Shown here: piece after piece, positions 1-8,339 of the stretch
Position numbering within the stretch: position 1 is the stretch's first letter
Layout: every line of letters begins with the position of its first letter
Source: Solobacterium sp.
GTDB lineage: Bacteria > Bacillota_I > Bacilli_A > Erysipelotrichales > Erysipelotrichaceae
Assembly: GCA_017512555.1 (NCBI GenBank)
Contig: JAFWFE010000015.1
Coordinates: 1 to 63,934, forward strand
Direction: 5' to 3'
DNA: 63,934 nucleotides
Translations under genes and position numbers: made by a program
The notes under the pieces: generated by a model
What the model saw: only the letters and a program-made list of their open reading frames with translations
Databases searched by the model: none
What the model was told of the DNA's origin: nothing

Positions 1-390
1 ACCATGCTGAAAAGAATGCGTTTTGAGGTTCCCGCAGCAGGCGGAGATAACCTGCGTAATCCACCCAAATGGTCCGGGTATGTGGCGCTTGCGTGTATGA
101 TGGGATATTTCTTTGCGGTCAGCCGCGGTGTAAGTAATCCTGTTCTTGAGAGTGCCCTGCAGGGTCTGGGTGTCTTTGGGATCATGTATCTTGTATTCTA
201 CGGGTATATCTGTTTTCTTACGATGTTCCGCGGTCGTACAAAACTTTCACGTTTACTCTATATGCTTCTGGCTTTATTCTTCATGATGACAGCGACATTA
301 GCCATGGCTTTTATCGGCTTCCTCTATATCACTACAGGTTTGTACACAAAGATCATGGAAGGAAGGAAAAATGCTGAAGAAAATCAATGA
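1..390 (+). CDS. DUF2232 (YybS-like) membrane protein, 3' end only
   Basis: The reading frame is open from the first base, so this is the C-terminal 129 residues of a gene that starts outside the window; the Met at base 4 is probably internal, since the family runs to about 300 residues. Three hydrophobic segments are visible, near residues 24-42, 52-78 and 84-112, followed by a short charged tail. It overlaps gdpP by 20 bases. A DUF2232/YybS multi-pass protein directly before gdpP and rplI is the conserved Bacillota arrangement, and the name rests mainly on that context plus the membrane character. No catalytic motif is visible in this part. Confidence 0.7.
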   Translation, partial: TMLKRMRFEVPAAGGDNLRNPPKWSGYVALACMMGYFFAVSRGVSNPVLESALQGLGVFGIMYLVFYGYICFLTMFRGRTKLSRLLYMLLALFFMMTATLAMAFIGFLYITTGLYTKIMEGRKNAEENQ

Positions 391-2341
391 CATGAGAATT
401 GTTTATACGATTACCCTTGCTGAAGCTCTGGCTTTATTCTTTTTCCGTGAAGCTTTGGGAAGAATGGCTGTTGTCGGCGGTGTGATCGTTGTTCTGCAGG
501 CAGTGATCTTTTATCTGCTCTTTGACCGTTTTGAGAGTCTTACTTCCGAACAGATGACAACGGTAAGAGACATGGTCGGGAATGCGGAAACAGAAGCGTT
601 TGTCTACGGAGAAGTAGGCATGGTCGGCTATGATGATGATCATGTAATCACCTGGATGAGTGATCTCTTTGCAGAGAGAGGAATCAACAGGGTTGGTTTT
701 AAAGTACTTCCCTGGCTTCCTGAGGCAGAAGATCTGGTCAACGGTGTATCCGACAAGGCTGTTGTACAGCTGGATGAACGGAAATACGAGATCACGAAGA
801 AAGAAGATGACCGGGTACTGTTCTTCCGGGATATTACCGATACCAGTTACTATATGGAGCGGTATAACGATGAGAAGCCGGTTGTCGGTCTGGCCTCTCT
901 GGATAACTATGAAGAAAGTACGATGTATGAAGATGAAGCGGTTGTTTCTGCCATCAATGTGGCTGTACGTACACCGTTGATCGAATACTGTAAAGAACAC
1001 GGTATCCTGATCCGCAGACTGAATAACTACCGGTATATGTTACTACTGAACGAGAAGATCTTCCGTTCTCTGGTCGCGGATAATTTCTCCATCGTGAATA
1101 CCGTACGCAGGGCAGCGCTGAAGCAGGATGTGTCCATTACCTTGTCCATGGCATTCGCTATGGATGCGGAAAACTACCAGGATCTGGATGAGATGGTTAC
1201 CAGACTTCTGGATCTTGCGCAGACCCGCGGCGGTGACCAGGTGGCGGTACAGCGCGGCCAGGAAGATGTCCGATACTTCGGCGGTTCCAGTGAAGCTGCA
1301 GAGAAACGTTCCCGTGTACGTGTACGTGTCATGGCGCATACTTTCCGGGAATTGATTGCCCGTTCCAGCAATGTAATCATCTGCGGTCATAAGGAGATGG
1401 ATTTTGACTGTCTGGGTTCTGCCATCGGTACAGCAAGAATCTGCCAGGCGATGCATAAGCCATGCGCGATCATTGAGAAGACCGGCGGTGTTGAACAGAA
1501 ACTGAAAGACGCAATCGCGTTAAATGCCGAAGAACTGGAAGCGGAGATGAATTTCGTAACCGAGAGTGAAGCTTTGAATCTGCTTCAGGAGAAGTCTCTG
1601 GTCGTCATGGTGGATCACTACTCCACCAGTAATTCCAATGGTGCCAGAGTACTGGAGGCTGCGCAGAAGATCGCTGTCATTGACCATCACCGCCGAAGCA
1701 GTGAGATGGGAGTCAAACCGGTATTTGTGTATATTGAAGCCGGTGCCAGCAGTGCCTGTGAATTGATCACGGAGTTGATTCCGTATATATCCAATCGTAT
1801 AGAACTCAGCGAATTAGACGCGACATTCATGTTGGCAGGGATGACGATCGATACCGGACGTTTCCGCGTCAGAACCGGTGTCAGAACGTATGAGGCTGCC
1901 AGTACGCTGCGCAGATACGGCGCGAATCCGCAGAATGTAGATGAATACCTGAAGGACAGTTATCAGGAATTCTCCAAGAAAGCGACGATGATCGCGCGCA
2001 GTAAGCGTGTCCGTGACAATGTGATCGTGGTCCCGTACGAGGATGTCGCCTCACGTACGCTGATCTCCCAGGTCGCAGACAGTCTGATGGAGATTCAAGG
2101 TGTAGAAGCCGTCTTCGTGATTGCGCAGACACCGGATGAGAAGACCTCCGTCAGTGCCAGATCCAACGGCAGTGTTAATGTACAGGTGATTATGGAGAAG
2201 ATGCGCGGAGGCGGGCATATGACAGCCGCCGGCGTACAGCTGGAGAATACAACGGTCAAAGAAATGGAAAAAGTCTTGATGACAGAACTGGATCGTTATT
2301 TTGAAGAGGTGCAGAAAAATGAAAGTAATACTAAAGAGTGA
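371..2341 (+). CDS. gdpP: Cyclic-di-AMP phosphodiesterase GdpP
   Basis: Membrane-anchored enzyme that hydrolyses c-di-AMP. The 656 residues match the family length. Two N-terminal membrane helices (about 8-52) are followed by a PAS-like region, a degenerate GGDEF region (about 170-305) and the DHH/DHHA1 phosphodiesterase. The DHH part shows [12 protein letters not shown] at about 339-350, VDHY near 414 and IDHHRR near 437; the DHHA1 signature [10 protein letters not shown] lies near 613-622. VDHY replaces the more usual VDTH, a mild variation. The start overlaps the upstream gene and follows GGAAGGAAAA; rplI begins inside its 3' end, so translation is probably coupled. Confidence 0.93.
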   Translation: MLKKINDMRIVYTITLAEALALFFFREALGRMAVVGGVIVVLQAVIFYLLFDRFESLTSEQMTTVRDMVGNAETEAFVYGEVGMVGYDDDHVITWMSDLFAERGINRVGFKVLPWLPEAEDLVNGVSDKAVVQLDERKYEITKKEDDRVLFFRDITDTSYYMERYNDEKPVVGLASLDNYEESTMYEDEAVVSAINVAVRTPLIEYCKEHGILIRRLNNYRYMLLLNEKIFRSLVADNFSIVNTVRRAALKQDVSITLSMAFAMDAENYQDLDEMVTRLLDLAQTRGGDQVAVQRGQEDVRYFGGSSEAAEKRSRVRVRVMAHTFRELIARSSNVIICGHKEMDFDCLGSAIGTARICQAMHKPCAIIEKTGGVEQKLKDAIALNAEELEAEMNFVTESEALNLLQEKSLVVMVDHYSTSNSNGARVLEAAQKIAVIDHHRRSSEMGVKPVFVYIEAGASSACELITELIPYISNRIELSELDATFMLAGMTIDTGRFRVRTGVRTYEAASTLRRYGANPQNVDEYLKDSYQEFSKKATMIARSKRVRDNVIVVPYEDVASRTLISQVADSLMEIQGVEAVFVIAQTPDEKTSVSARSNGSVNVQVIMEKMRGGGHMTAAGVQLENTTVKEMEKVLMTELDRYFEEVQKNESNTKE

Positions 2342-2765
2342 TGTAAAGAAGGTCGGGAAAAAGGGCGAGATCGTCGATGTGGCTGATGGTTATGCCAGAA
2401 ATTTCCTGATTGCCAGAGGTCTTGCGGTCCCTTCCACAGACAGAAGTCTGGAGATTCTTGCACATCAGAAAGAAGAAGAGAAAAAAGAAGATGACAAACG
2501 CAGAGCGGAAGCACAGGCTCTGGCCGATAAACTGAGTACGATGATCTTCAACTTCCATGTGAAGTCAGGAAGTGAGGGAAAAGTATTTGGCTCCGTATCC
2601 ACGAAACAGATCGTAGAAGAGCTAGCCAGACAGGATATCAAGGTAGATAAGAAAAAGTTTATCGATACAACACCGATTACCAGTCTGGGTGTAACCAAAG
2701 TCAGAGTAGATCTTTACCGGGGTGTGATCGCAACGATCGCCTGTAACCTGATCGGGAGCGAATAA
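2319..2765 (+). CDS. rplI: 50S ribosomal protein L9
   Basis: L9 binds 23S rRNA at the base of the L1 stalk. 148 residues, normal length, with the conserved opening [19 protein letters not shown] and NFLIARGLA, a central charged helix (about 45-75) and a C-terminal globular domain. The ATG at 2319 is chosen because it starts the conserved N-terminus and has GAAGAGGTG upstream; an in-frame TTG at 2301 would add six non-conserved residues. It overlaps gdpP by 23 bases and precedes dnaB by 5, the standard gdpP-rplI-dnaB order. Confidence 0.96.
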   Translation: MKVILKSDVKKVGKKGEIVDVADGYARNFLIARGLAVPSTDRSLEILAHQKEEEKKEDDKRRAEAQALADKLSTMIFNFHVKSGSEGKVFGSVSTKQIVEELARQDIKVDKKKFIDTTPITSLGVTKVRVDLYRGVIATIACNLIGSE

Positions 2766-2770
2766 CGATC

Positions 2771-4141
2771 ATGCCGGCCAGATCTTTACCATCTGCTCTG
2801 GAAGCAGAAGCCAGCCTGCTTGGCACAATGATGTTTTTTCCGGGGTCTGCCAGAATTGCCATGGAAGAGGGAATCACGGCAGATGATTTCGTTGCGCCCG
2901 CAAACCGGAATATCTTCCTGGCTATCGAATCCTTATACAGAGAAGGGGAAAAGATCGATATTACCACGACAGCTACACGTCTTCAGGACAACGGTACTCT
3001 GGATATGTCCGGAGGAATCGCGTATCTTACAACATTGACGGATTCGGCAGTAAGTAGTGTCAACACCAAGACCTATGTCAATATGATCAAGGATAAGACG
3101 ATCCTGCGTAATCTGATCGAGGTTGCCGGTAAGATCATTGAGGATAGTTCTGCCGGACAGCCGGATGTGAATGAATATCTGGACAGTGTAGAGAAATCCA
3201 TCCTGAATATCTCACATAACCGCAGAACTGATGAGTTCAAGGCACCGACAGAAGTCCTGAACCAGATCGTAGACAATATCCACAAGATGGAAGAAAACAA
3301 GTCGGATATTACGGGACTGGCTACGGGATATACACGGTTTGACCATATTACTCATGGCTTGCAGAGAGGGGATCTGATCATCCTGGCTGCTCGTCCTTCC
3401 ATGGGTAAGACAGCTGTAGCGCTGAATATGGCCCTGCGTGTAGCCGAAAGAAACCGGGATAAAGCAGTCGCAATCTTCTCATTGGAAATGGGCGCGGATC
3501 AGCTGATGATGCGTCTTCTGGCAATGAAGAGCCGGGTGGAATCCGACAGTCTTCGTACCGGAAGATTAAGCAACGCGGACTGGAACGCAGTCAATGAAGC
3601 CGTATCCGATCTGAAAGCATTAAAGATCTACATCGATGATACATCACAGATCCGGATGCCGGAGATCTTCAGCAAGTGCCGCCGTCTGCAGAATGAACAA
3701 GGTCTGGGTATGATCGTTCTGGACTATATCCAGCTGGTCTCTGCCACTACCAGCAGGGAAGGAAACAGACAACAGGAAGTATCCGAGATTTCCCGTAATC
3801 TTAAGGCATTGGCGCGTGAATTCAACGTACCGGTGATTGCCTTATCACAGCTCAGCCGTAACGTGGAAGCCAGAGAAAACAAGCATCCGATCTTAAGTGA
3901 CCTGCGTGAATCCGGAGCGATTGAGCAGGACGCGGATATTGTCCTGATGTTATACCGCGGCGCATATTATAACGAAGCAGAAAGAAAACAGGCAGATGAA
4001 ACCGGCAGTGAGATCATTGAGATCAACATCGCCAAGCATCGTAATGGTCAGACCGGGACATTCTCCCTTGCGTTTGAAGCCAAGACCAACGTATGCCTGA
4101 ATATCTCTTCGAACAGTTACCGACAGGAGCCTGCGCAATGA
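2771..4141 (+). CDS. dnaB: Replicative DNA helicase DnaB (B. subtilis DnaC)
   Basis: Hexameric ATP-driven helicase that unwinds DNA at the fork. 456 residues. The N-terminal helical domain begins with PSALEAEASLLGTMM, the usual PxxxEAExxLLG opening. The RecA-like core has Walker A ARPSMGKTA (about 211-219), Walker B MIVLDYIQLV (about 315-324) and the C-terminal motifs LSQLSRNVE and SDLRESGAIEQDAD. The start follows rplI by five bases, and the stop TGA shares bases with the next ATG (ATGA), so the helicase gene is translationally coupled to the peptidase gene. Confidence 0.95.
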   Translation: MPARSLPSALEAEASLLGTMMFFPGSARIAMEEGITADDFVAPANRNIFLAIESLYREGEKIDITTTATRLQDNGTLDMSGGIAYLTTLTDSAVSSVNTKTYVNMIKDKTILRNLIEVAGKIIEDSSAGQPDVNEYLDSVEKSILNISHNRRTDEFKAPTEVLNQIVDNIHKMEENKSDITGLATGYTRFDHITHGLQRGDLIILAARPSMGKTAVALNMALRVAERNRDKAVAIFSLEMGADQLMMRLLAMKSRVESDSLRTGRLSNADWNAVNEAVSDLKALKIYIDDTSQIRMPEIFSKCRRLQNEQGLGMIVLDYIQLVSATTSREGNRQQEVSEISRNLKALAREFNVPVIALSQLSRNVEARENKHPILSDLRESGAIEQDADIVLMLYRGAYYNEAERKQADETGSEIIEINIAKHRNGQTGTFSLAFEAKTNVCLNISSNSYRQEPAQ

Positions 4142-5661
4142 AGAAATTCCTGACGATTCTTTTCAGCCTGCTTGCGGCCGTAGGAATCGTTATGTTTAGT
4201 CAGAAATATTTCGGAAAGATCAGTGAACTGGATGTTCCCGGTATTTTTGTGCGTGAAAAGACGATTCTTCCGCAGAAGGTGGAAAGAGTCACGACCCAGG
4301 CAGGAAATATCCACAAGGTATATCACAACGGCCAGCTGGTGGGAATCATCAGTGATGAGGGTAAACTAGACCGGTTCCTGAAACAGAAGTACAAGGAAGA
4401 ATACGCGGACCAGTACCCGGATTCCCATCTGATTCTGGATACGGATATGTATATTACCCATGAACAGAGTTATTTTGTCTATGAGAATATCGATGACAGT
4501 ATTCTGGAGTATGTGGAAGCTTATGGCTTGTATGCGATTCATACAACAGCGGTAGAATTTGCGGAAAACAATCATATTTATGCCCAGATCTATGTCGCGG
4601 AAGAGAGTCTCTATCACGATGCCCTGGAACAGTATCTTTCTTATTTCGTGGATCCTACGGAACTGGCTTTGTTAAACCAGGGACAGGATGTGCCGGCATT
4701 AAAGACGTACGGAAGCCGTACCGTAGGTTTATCTATCTTACAGACAATTACGGTAAAGGAAGCCTATGCCAAGCCCTCAGAGATCATGACTACCGTTGAA
4801 GAAGTACTGGAGTATCTGGAATACGGGGAAGAAACAGAGAAGGAATACTATACCGTAGAGAAGTATGATACGGTAGCCGGTGTCGGCTGGAAGAACCATG
4901 GTCTTTCCGCAACCCAGGTTCTGAATATCAACAGTGATAAGCTTACCAGTGTAGACCAGGTACTGAGTGAGGGAATGGAACTCTGTGTCACATACTTTAA
5001 ACCTGTGATCGATGTTGTCGTAAACAAGGAAAGTATGAAGAAAGAGATCATCTATCCGGAAACAATCTACATGGAAGATGAATCTATACGTGTAGGTGTT
5101 GTGGAACAGAAACAGGTAGGAGTCAACGGTTCCAAAAACTCCCTGTATCTGGAGAGATGGATCAACGGTGTACTGGTCAGCGGTACATTGCAGTCCAGTG
5201 TAGACACATTACGTCCGGTCAACGAGATCATTGCGGTAGGCACACTGGAGATCCCGGGTGTCGGTACCGGTACCTTCCGCTGGCCGGTGGATAACCCGTA
5301 CATATCCTGCGGATGGGGCTGTTACTGGGGACATCAGGCAATCGACGTACAGAACGCGTATGACCACTGGGGTAACATCTATGCGGCAGACCGTGGTGTA
5401 ATCATTGAGAACAGCTATAACTGGATCAGCGGCAACTATGTCTATATCGATCATAACAACGGTTATATCAGTTATTACGGACATATGAACGTACCGAGCC
5501 CTCTGCCTGTAGGTACGATCGTAGACAAGGGAGATATTATTGGTCAGCTGGGAATGACCGGAAGAGCCACCGGACCACATACCCATTTCTGGATCGGTAC
5601 CGACTACAACAATAAACTGAATCCTTGTATGGGATTCCTGGATTGTGAAGTGATCCGATGA
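4138..5661 (+). CDS. Membrane-anchored M23 peptidoglycan endopeptidase with LysM-like and G5-like domains
   Basis: Probable zinc murein hydrolase acting outside the membrane. 507 residues from the ATG at 4138, which has AGGAGCC in front and overlaps the dnaB stop; a longer frame from 4093 lacks the signal context. An N-terminal hydrophobic anchor (about 3-20) is followed by a long extracellular region, a LysM-like stretch (YTVEKYDTVAGVGWKN, about 240-285), a G5-like segment (about 290-370) and the LytM/M23 domain. Zinc ligands are seen as GHQAID (H and D) and PHTHFW (HxH) near 400 and 480. It occupies the position where walR-walK-yycH-yycI often lie before walJ, consistent with a role in wall growth. 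Confidence 0.85.
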   Translation: MKKFLTILFSLLAAVGIVMFSQKYFGKISELDVPGIFVREKTILPQKVERVTTQAGNIHKVYHNGQLVGIISDEGKLDRFLKQKYKEEYADQYPDSHLILDTDMYITHEQSYFVYENIDDSILEYVEAYGLYAIHTTAVEFAENNHIYAQIYVAEESLYHDALEQYLSYFVDPTELALLNQGQDVPALKTYGSRTVGLSILQTITVKEAYAKPSEIMTTVEEVLEYLEYGEETEKEYYTVEKYDTVAGVGWKNHGLSATQVLNINSDKLTSVDQVLSEGMELCVTYFKPVIDVVVNKESMKKEIIYPETIYMEDESIRVGVVEQKQVGVNGSKNSLYLERWINGVLVSGTLQSSVDTLRPVNEIIAVGTLEIPGVGTGTFRWPVDNPYISCGWGCYWGHQAIDVQNAYDHWGNIYAADRGVIIENSYNWISGNYVYIDHNNGYISYYGHMNVPSPLPVGTIVDKGDIIGQLGMTGRATGPHTHFWIGTDYNNKLNPCMGFLDCEVIR

Positions 5662-6467
5662 GATTCGCGTTACTGGCAAGCGGCTCCAAAGGCAACAGCT
5701 GTATCATCTATGACGAAAACATGACCTTGATGATTGACTGCGGCACGACGAAGAACTATCTGACCAGGGCAATGGCAGAAGTCGGCACAACTGTGGAAGA
5801 CCTGGACGCGGTATTGATCACGCATACCCACAGCGATCATATTTCACAGATCCGGATGGTGAAGGAATGCCGGATCTATTCCCCGGAAAAGCTCGTTGTT
5901 CCATCCACCCCGGTGATCCCCGAGAAGCCTTTTCAGATCAATCATGTGACGGTTACACCACTGGCGCTTTCTCATGATACGGATATTACTGTGGGATATA
6001 TACTTCGCAGCTGGAAAGAAAAACTGGTATATATTACCGATACGGGATATCTGAAAGATAGTTATTTACCTCTGTTAAAGGATGCGGACTATATCCTTCT
6101 GGAGAGCAATCATGATATCGAGATGTTGATGCATACCTCCAGACCTCCGTATCTGAAGATGCGTATCGCTTCTGACAGCGGTCATCTCTGTAACGAGAAC
6201 TGCGCCAATATCCTGGCAAATATCGTTTCTGTCAAGACGAAACATATCGTGCTCTCACACATCAGTCAGGAAGCAAATACACCTCAGAAAGCCCTGGAAG
6301 TCAACTGTACATATTTACGGGAACACTGTCCCGGAAAATTACATCCGCAGCTGGTAGTTACAGCCGCCCAGCAATATGAAATCATTAAAGGAGGAGATTG
6401 GCATGAAGAAAGCAATTACGGCGTTTATCGCCGTTATCCTGGCATGGAACGGATGGCTGACATATAA
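5658..6467 (+). CDS. walJ: WalJ/YycJ-family metallo-beta-lactamase-fold hydrolase
   Basis: Member of the YycJ/WalJ family linked to coordination of division and wall metabolism; nuclease activity is reported for family members. 269 residues. The opening MRFALLASGSKGNSC is diagnostic, the metal-binding HTHSDH is at about 55-60, and DTGY (about 125) and LSH (near 198) supply further ligands. The start overlaps the preceding stop (ATGA). The last 65 bases overlap the next gene in another frame, so the final ~20 residues are probably a non-conserved tail. Confidence 0.9.
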   Translation: MRFALLASGSKGNSCIIYDENMTLMIDCGTTKNYLTRAMAEVGTTVEDLDAVLITHTHSDHISQIRMVKECRIYSPEKLVVPSTPVIPEKPFQINHVTVTPLALSHDTDITVGYILRSWKEKLVYITDTGYLKDSYLPLLKDADYILLESNHDIEMLMHTSRPPYLKMRIASDSGHLCNENCANILANIVSVKTKHIVLSHISQEANTPQKALEVNCTYLREHCPGKLHPQLVVTAAQQYEIIKGGDWHEESNYGVYRRYPGMERMADI

Positions 6468-7488
6468 GCTGTACAATACCGAAACTCCTCTTATGCCGAA
6501 CACTCCTGAAGAAAACCCCGGAGACACCGTGATATATAACACGGTAAACGGATATACAACGGATATTACCCAGGCAATTGAGAAAGTTCAGCCTGCCCTG
6601 GTACTGGTAACCGCAGTATCACCAGATGAAAGAGAAACTTATGCCAGCGGTATCATCTACCAGTCCAATGCGACAGAAACATATATCGTGACCAGCGCAG
6701 CTGCCGCAGATGGTGCCGAACTGATCAAAGTCACGTTTGACAATTATGTGGAGATGGAAGCGGAAATTGTCGGTACAGATCCGGTATCGGATGTTGTCCT
6801 GCTGTCTGTACATCCGGAGTTCTCTGCCGGAGCGATCCAGCTGGGTAACGCTTCCCTGGTCAAACCCGGGGAATATGTATTCTCACTGACCGGCAGGAAT
6901 CAGCGTACACAGAGTTCAACCACCAGCTTTGGCGTAGTATCCATGGAAGCACAGCTGCCCAGAGAATTCGGAGAAGATGCCTCCTGGATCATCAGTACTT
7001 ATATGACAGATACAGTATTGTCTGAGTACAGTAACGGGGCCCCGATACTGAATCTTGACGGAGAGATGATCGGTATGTTGTCCAGACGTCTATCCCGGAT
7101 GGAGTCAACCGCGAATCTTTCCTGTGCCGTCAGTGTACAGGAGATCCGTCTGATCTGTGACAGTCTGATCCGTAATGGTACCGTAGACAGAGGATATCTG
7201 GGCATTACTGGAAGAAATATCTCGGATATGACGGTTTATGAAAAGAATACGCTGGGGATTTCCCTGGACCAGAATACAGGCATCTACTGTACCGGTGTAG
7301 AGGAGAATTCTCCGGCCGCAGTCATGGGTATTACAGAAGGATATATCCTGTTGTCTGTAGATGAAGAAGAACTGACCAATCTCAGTAAACTGAAGGAAAT
7401 CCTGTATCGTCATCTGCCGGAAGATACGATTGTCATTGATGTGAATAATGGTACGGCAGAATTGTCTGTCAACGTGGTGCTGAAATGA
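6403..7488 (+). CDS. HtrA/DegP-like PDZ protein with degenerate catalytic triad (HtrC position)
   Basis: 361 residues; the start at 6403 is set by AAGGAGGAG about 6 bases upstream and by an N-terminal membrane anchor (about 3-20). The trypsin-like domain (about 55-240) and PDZ domain (about 265-355) have the layout of HtrA proteases. The catalytic positions are changed. Where HtrA has TNNHV this has T97-S-A-A100-A, with Ala for His. The Asp is kept at D130 (SDVVLL). The GNSGGP loop reads YSNGAP (209-214), with Asn aligned to the nucleophilic Ser, although Ser210 is adjacent. It sits between walJ and rlmH, where B. subtilis has htrC. I infer a non-proteolytic binding protein, assuming the family alignment is right. 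Confidence 0.85.
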   Translation: MKKAITAFIAVILAWNGWLTYKLYNTETPLMPNTPEENPGDTVIYNTVNGYTTDITQAIEKVQPALVLVTAVSPDERETYASGIIYQSNATETYIVTSAAAADGAELIKVTFDNYVEMEAEIVGTDPVSDVVLLSVHPEFSAGAIQLGNASLVKPGEYVFSLTGRNQRTQSSTTSFGVVSMEAQLPREFGEDASWIISTYMTDTVLSEYSNGAPILNLDGEMIGMLSRRLSRMESTANLSCAVSVQEIRLICDSLIRNGTVDRGYLGITGRNISDMTVYEKNTLGISLDQNTGIYCTGVEENSPAAVMGITEGYILLSVDEEELTNLSKLKEILYRHLPEDTIVIDVNNGTAELSVNVVLK

Positions 7489-7961
7489 TCCGTATCGTTG
7501 CCTGTGGTACTGTCCGGGAGAAATGGCTGGCAGACGGAATCAAAGAATACCTGAAACGTCTGAGTGCCTACGATAAGATTGAAATCACGGAAGTCAGGGA
7601 TGAAAAAGCCCCTGCCTCAAACAGTCCTGCTGAGAATCTGCAGGTGATCAACAAAGAAGGGGAGAAGATCCTGAACCGGATCACCCGCCAGGAATACGTG
7701 ATCCTGCTGGATCTGGGCGGAAAAGAAATGGATTCCGTACAATTCTCTGAGACATTGGATCACCTGTATGCGCAGGGACAGACAAGACTCACGTTTGTGA
7801 TCGGCGGTTCACTCGGTGTCAGTGATGATCTGAGGAAGCGTGCAGACATGCGCTGGCAGATCTCGGAAATGACATTCCCGCACCAGTTGTGCAGACTGAT
7901 CGTTCTTGAACAAATTTACCGGGCTTTTAAGATCATTCATCATGAACCCTATCATAAATGA
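7485..7961 (+). CDS. rlmH: 23S rRNA (pseudouridine1915-N3)-methyltransferase RlmH
   Basis: SPOUT-class methyltransferase acting on m3-pseudouridine 1915 in helix 69. 158 residues, normal length. Seen are EVRDEKAP, YVILLDLGGKEMDS, the SAM-knot segment FVIGGSLGVSDDL and the C-terminal FPHQLCRLIVLEQIYRAFKI...HEPYHK, all family hallmarks. The start overlaps the previous stop (ATGA). It is the last gene of the first transcription unit, as in the wal locus of many Bacillota. Confidence 0.95.
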   Translation: MIRIVACGTVREKWLADGIKEYLKRLSAYDKIEITEVRDEKAPASNSPAENLQVINKEGEKILNRITRQEYVILLDLGGKEMDSVQFSETLDHLYAQGQTRLTFVIGGSLGVSDDLRKRADMRWQISEMTFPHQLCRLIVLEQIYRAFKIIHHEPYHK

Positions 7962-7993
7962 TTGATTGATTTTATGTATACCAGTTATTTCTG

Positions 7994-8002
7994 TGGTAGA
8001 AT
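7994..8002 (+). promoter_or_regulatory. Extended -10 promoter for ptsH
   Basis: TGGTAGAAT (TGn plus a 5/6 -10 box) lies 26 bases before the ptsH start, in the only gap between rlmH and ptsH. No good -35 is visible at 17-18 bases, which fits an extended -10 promoter. Confidence 0.5.
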
Positions 8003-8027
8003 AAGACTGGAAACTGGAGGTATAAAT

Positions 8028-8294
8028 ATGAAAGAATTAAAAGCGAAAATCATCGATCCAGTAGGCTTACATGCAAGACCGGCAACCGTAGCAGTGAATG
8101 CGGCCACTAAATTCGTGAGTGATGTTAAGATTTCCTTTAAAGGGAAAACTGTGAATATGAAATCAATCATGGGTGTAATGTCATTGGGTATACCCACAGA
8201 ATCAGAAATTCTGATTACTTGTGACGGAGAAGATGAAGAACAGGCTATGGAGATGATTTCTTCTGTGCTGCGTACGCAGAAAGTGATCGAGTAA
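8028..8294 (+). CDS. ptsH: Phosphocarrier protein HPr
   Basis: Cytosolic phosphocarrier of the sugar phosphotransferase system, passing phosphate from enzyme I to EIIA. 88 residues from the ATG at 8028, preceded by GGAGG; a longer frame from 7962 reads through the promoter and is rejected. The active-site His15 is in GLHARPAT, and the regulatory Ser46 in KSIMGVMSLG is the HPr-kinase site used in catabolite control. No ptsI follows; the gene is monocistronic between its own promoter and a terminator. Confidence 0.96.
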   Translation: MKELKAKIIDPVGLHARPATVAVNAATKFVSDVKISFKGKTVNMKSIMGVMSLGIPTESEILITCDGEDEEQAMEMISSVLRTQKVIE

Positions 8295-8300
8295 TATTTT

Positions 8301-8320
8301 AGATGCTTTAGCATCTTTTT
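8301..8320 (+). terminator. Terminator after ptsH
   Basis: AGATGC-TTTA-GCATCT hairpin followed by a T run, seven bases after the ptsH stop and just before the ribosome-binding site of the next gene. Confidence 0.75.
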
Positions 8321-8339
8321 ATATCTAAGGAGAGGAAAT

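Noticed and set aside
4093..4137. Earlier start for the M23 peptidase
   Set aside because: It would place 15 polar residues before the membrane anchor, and the ATG at 4138 has a ribosome-binding site and ATGA coupling.
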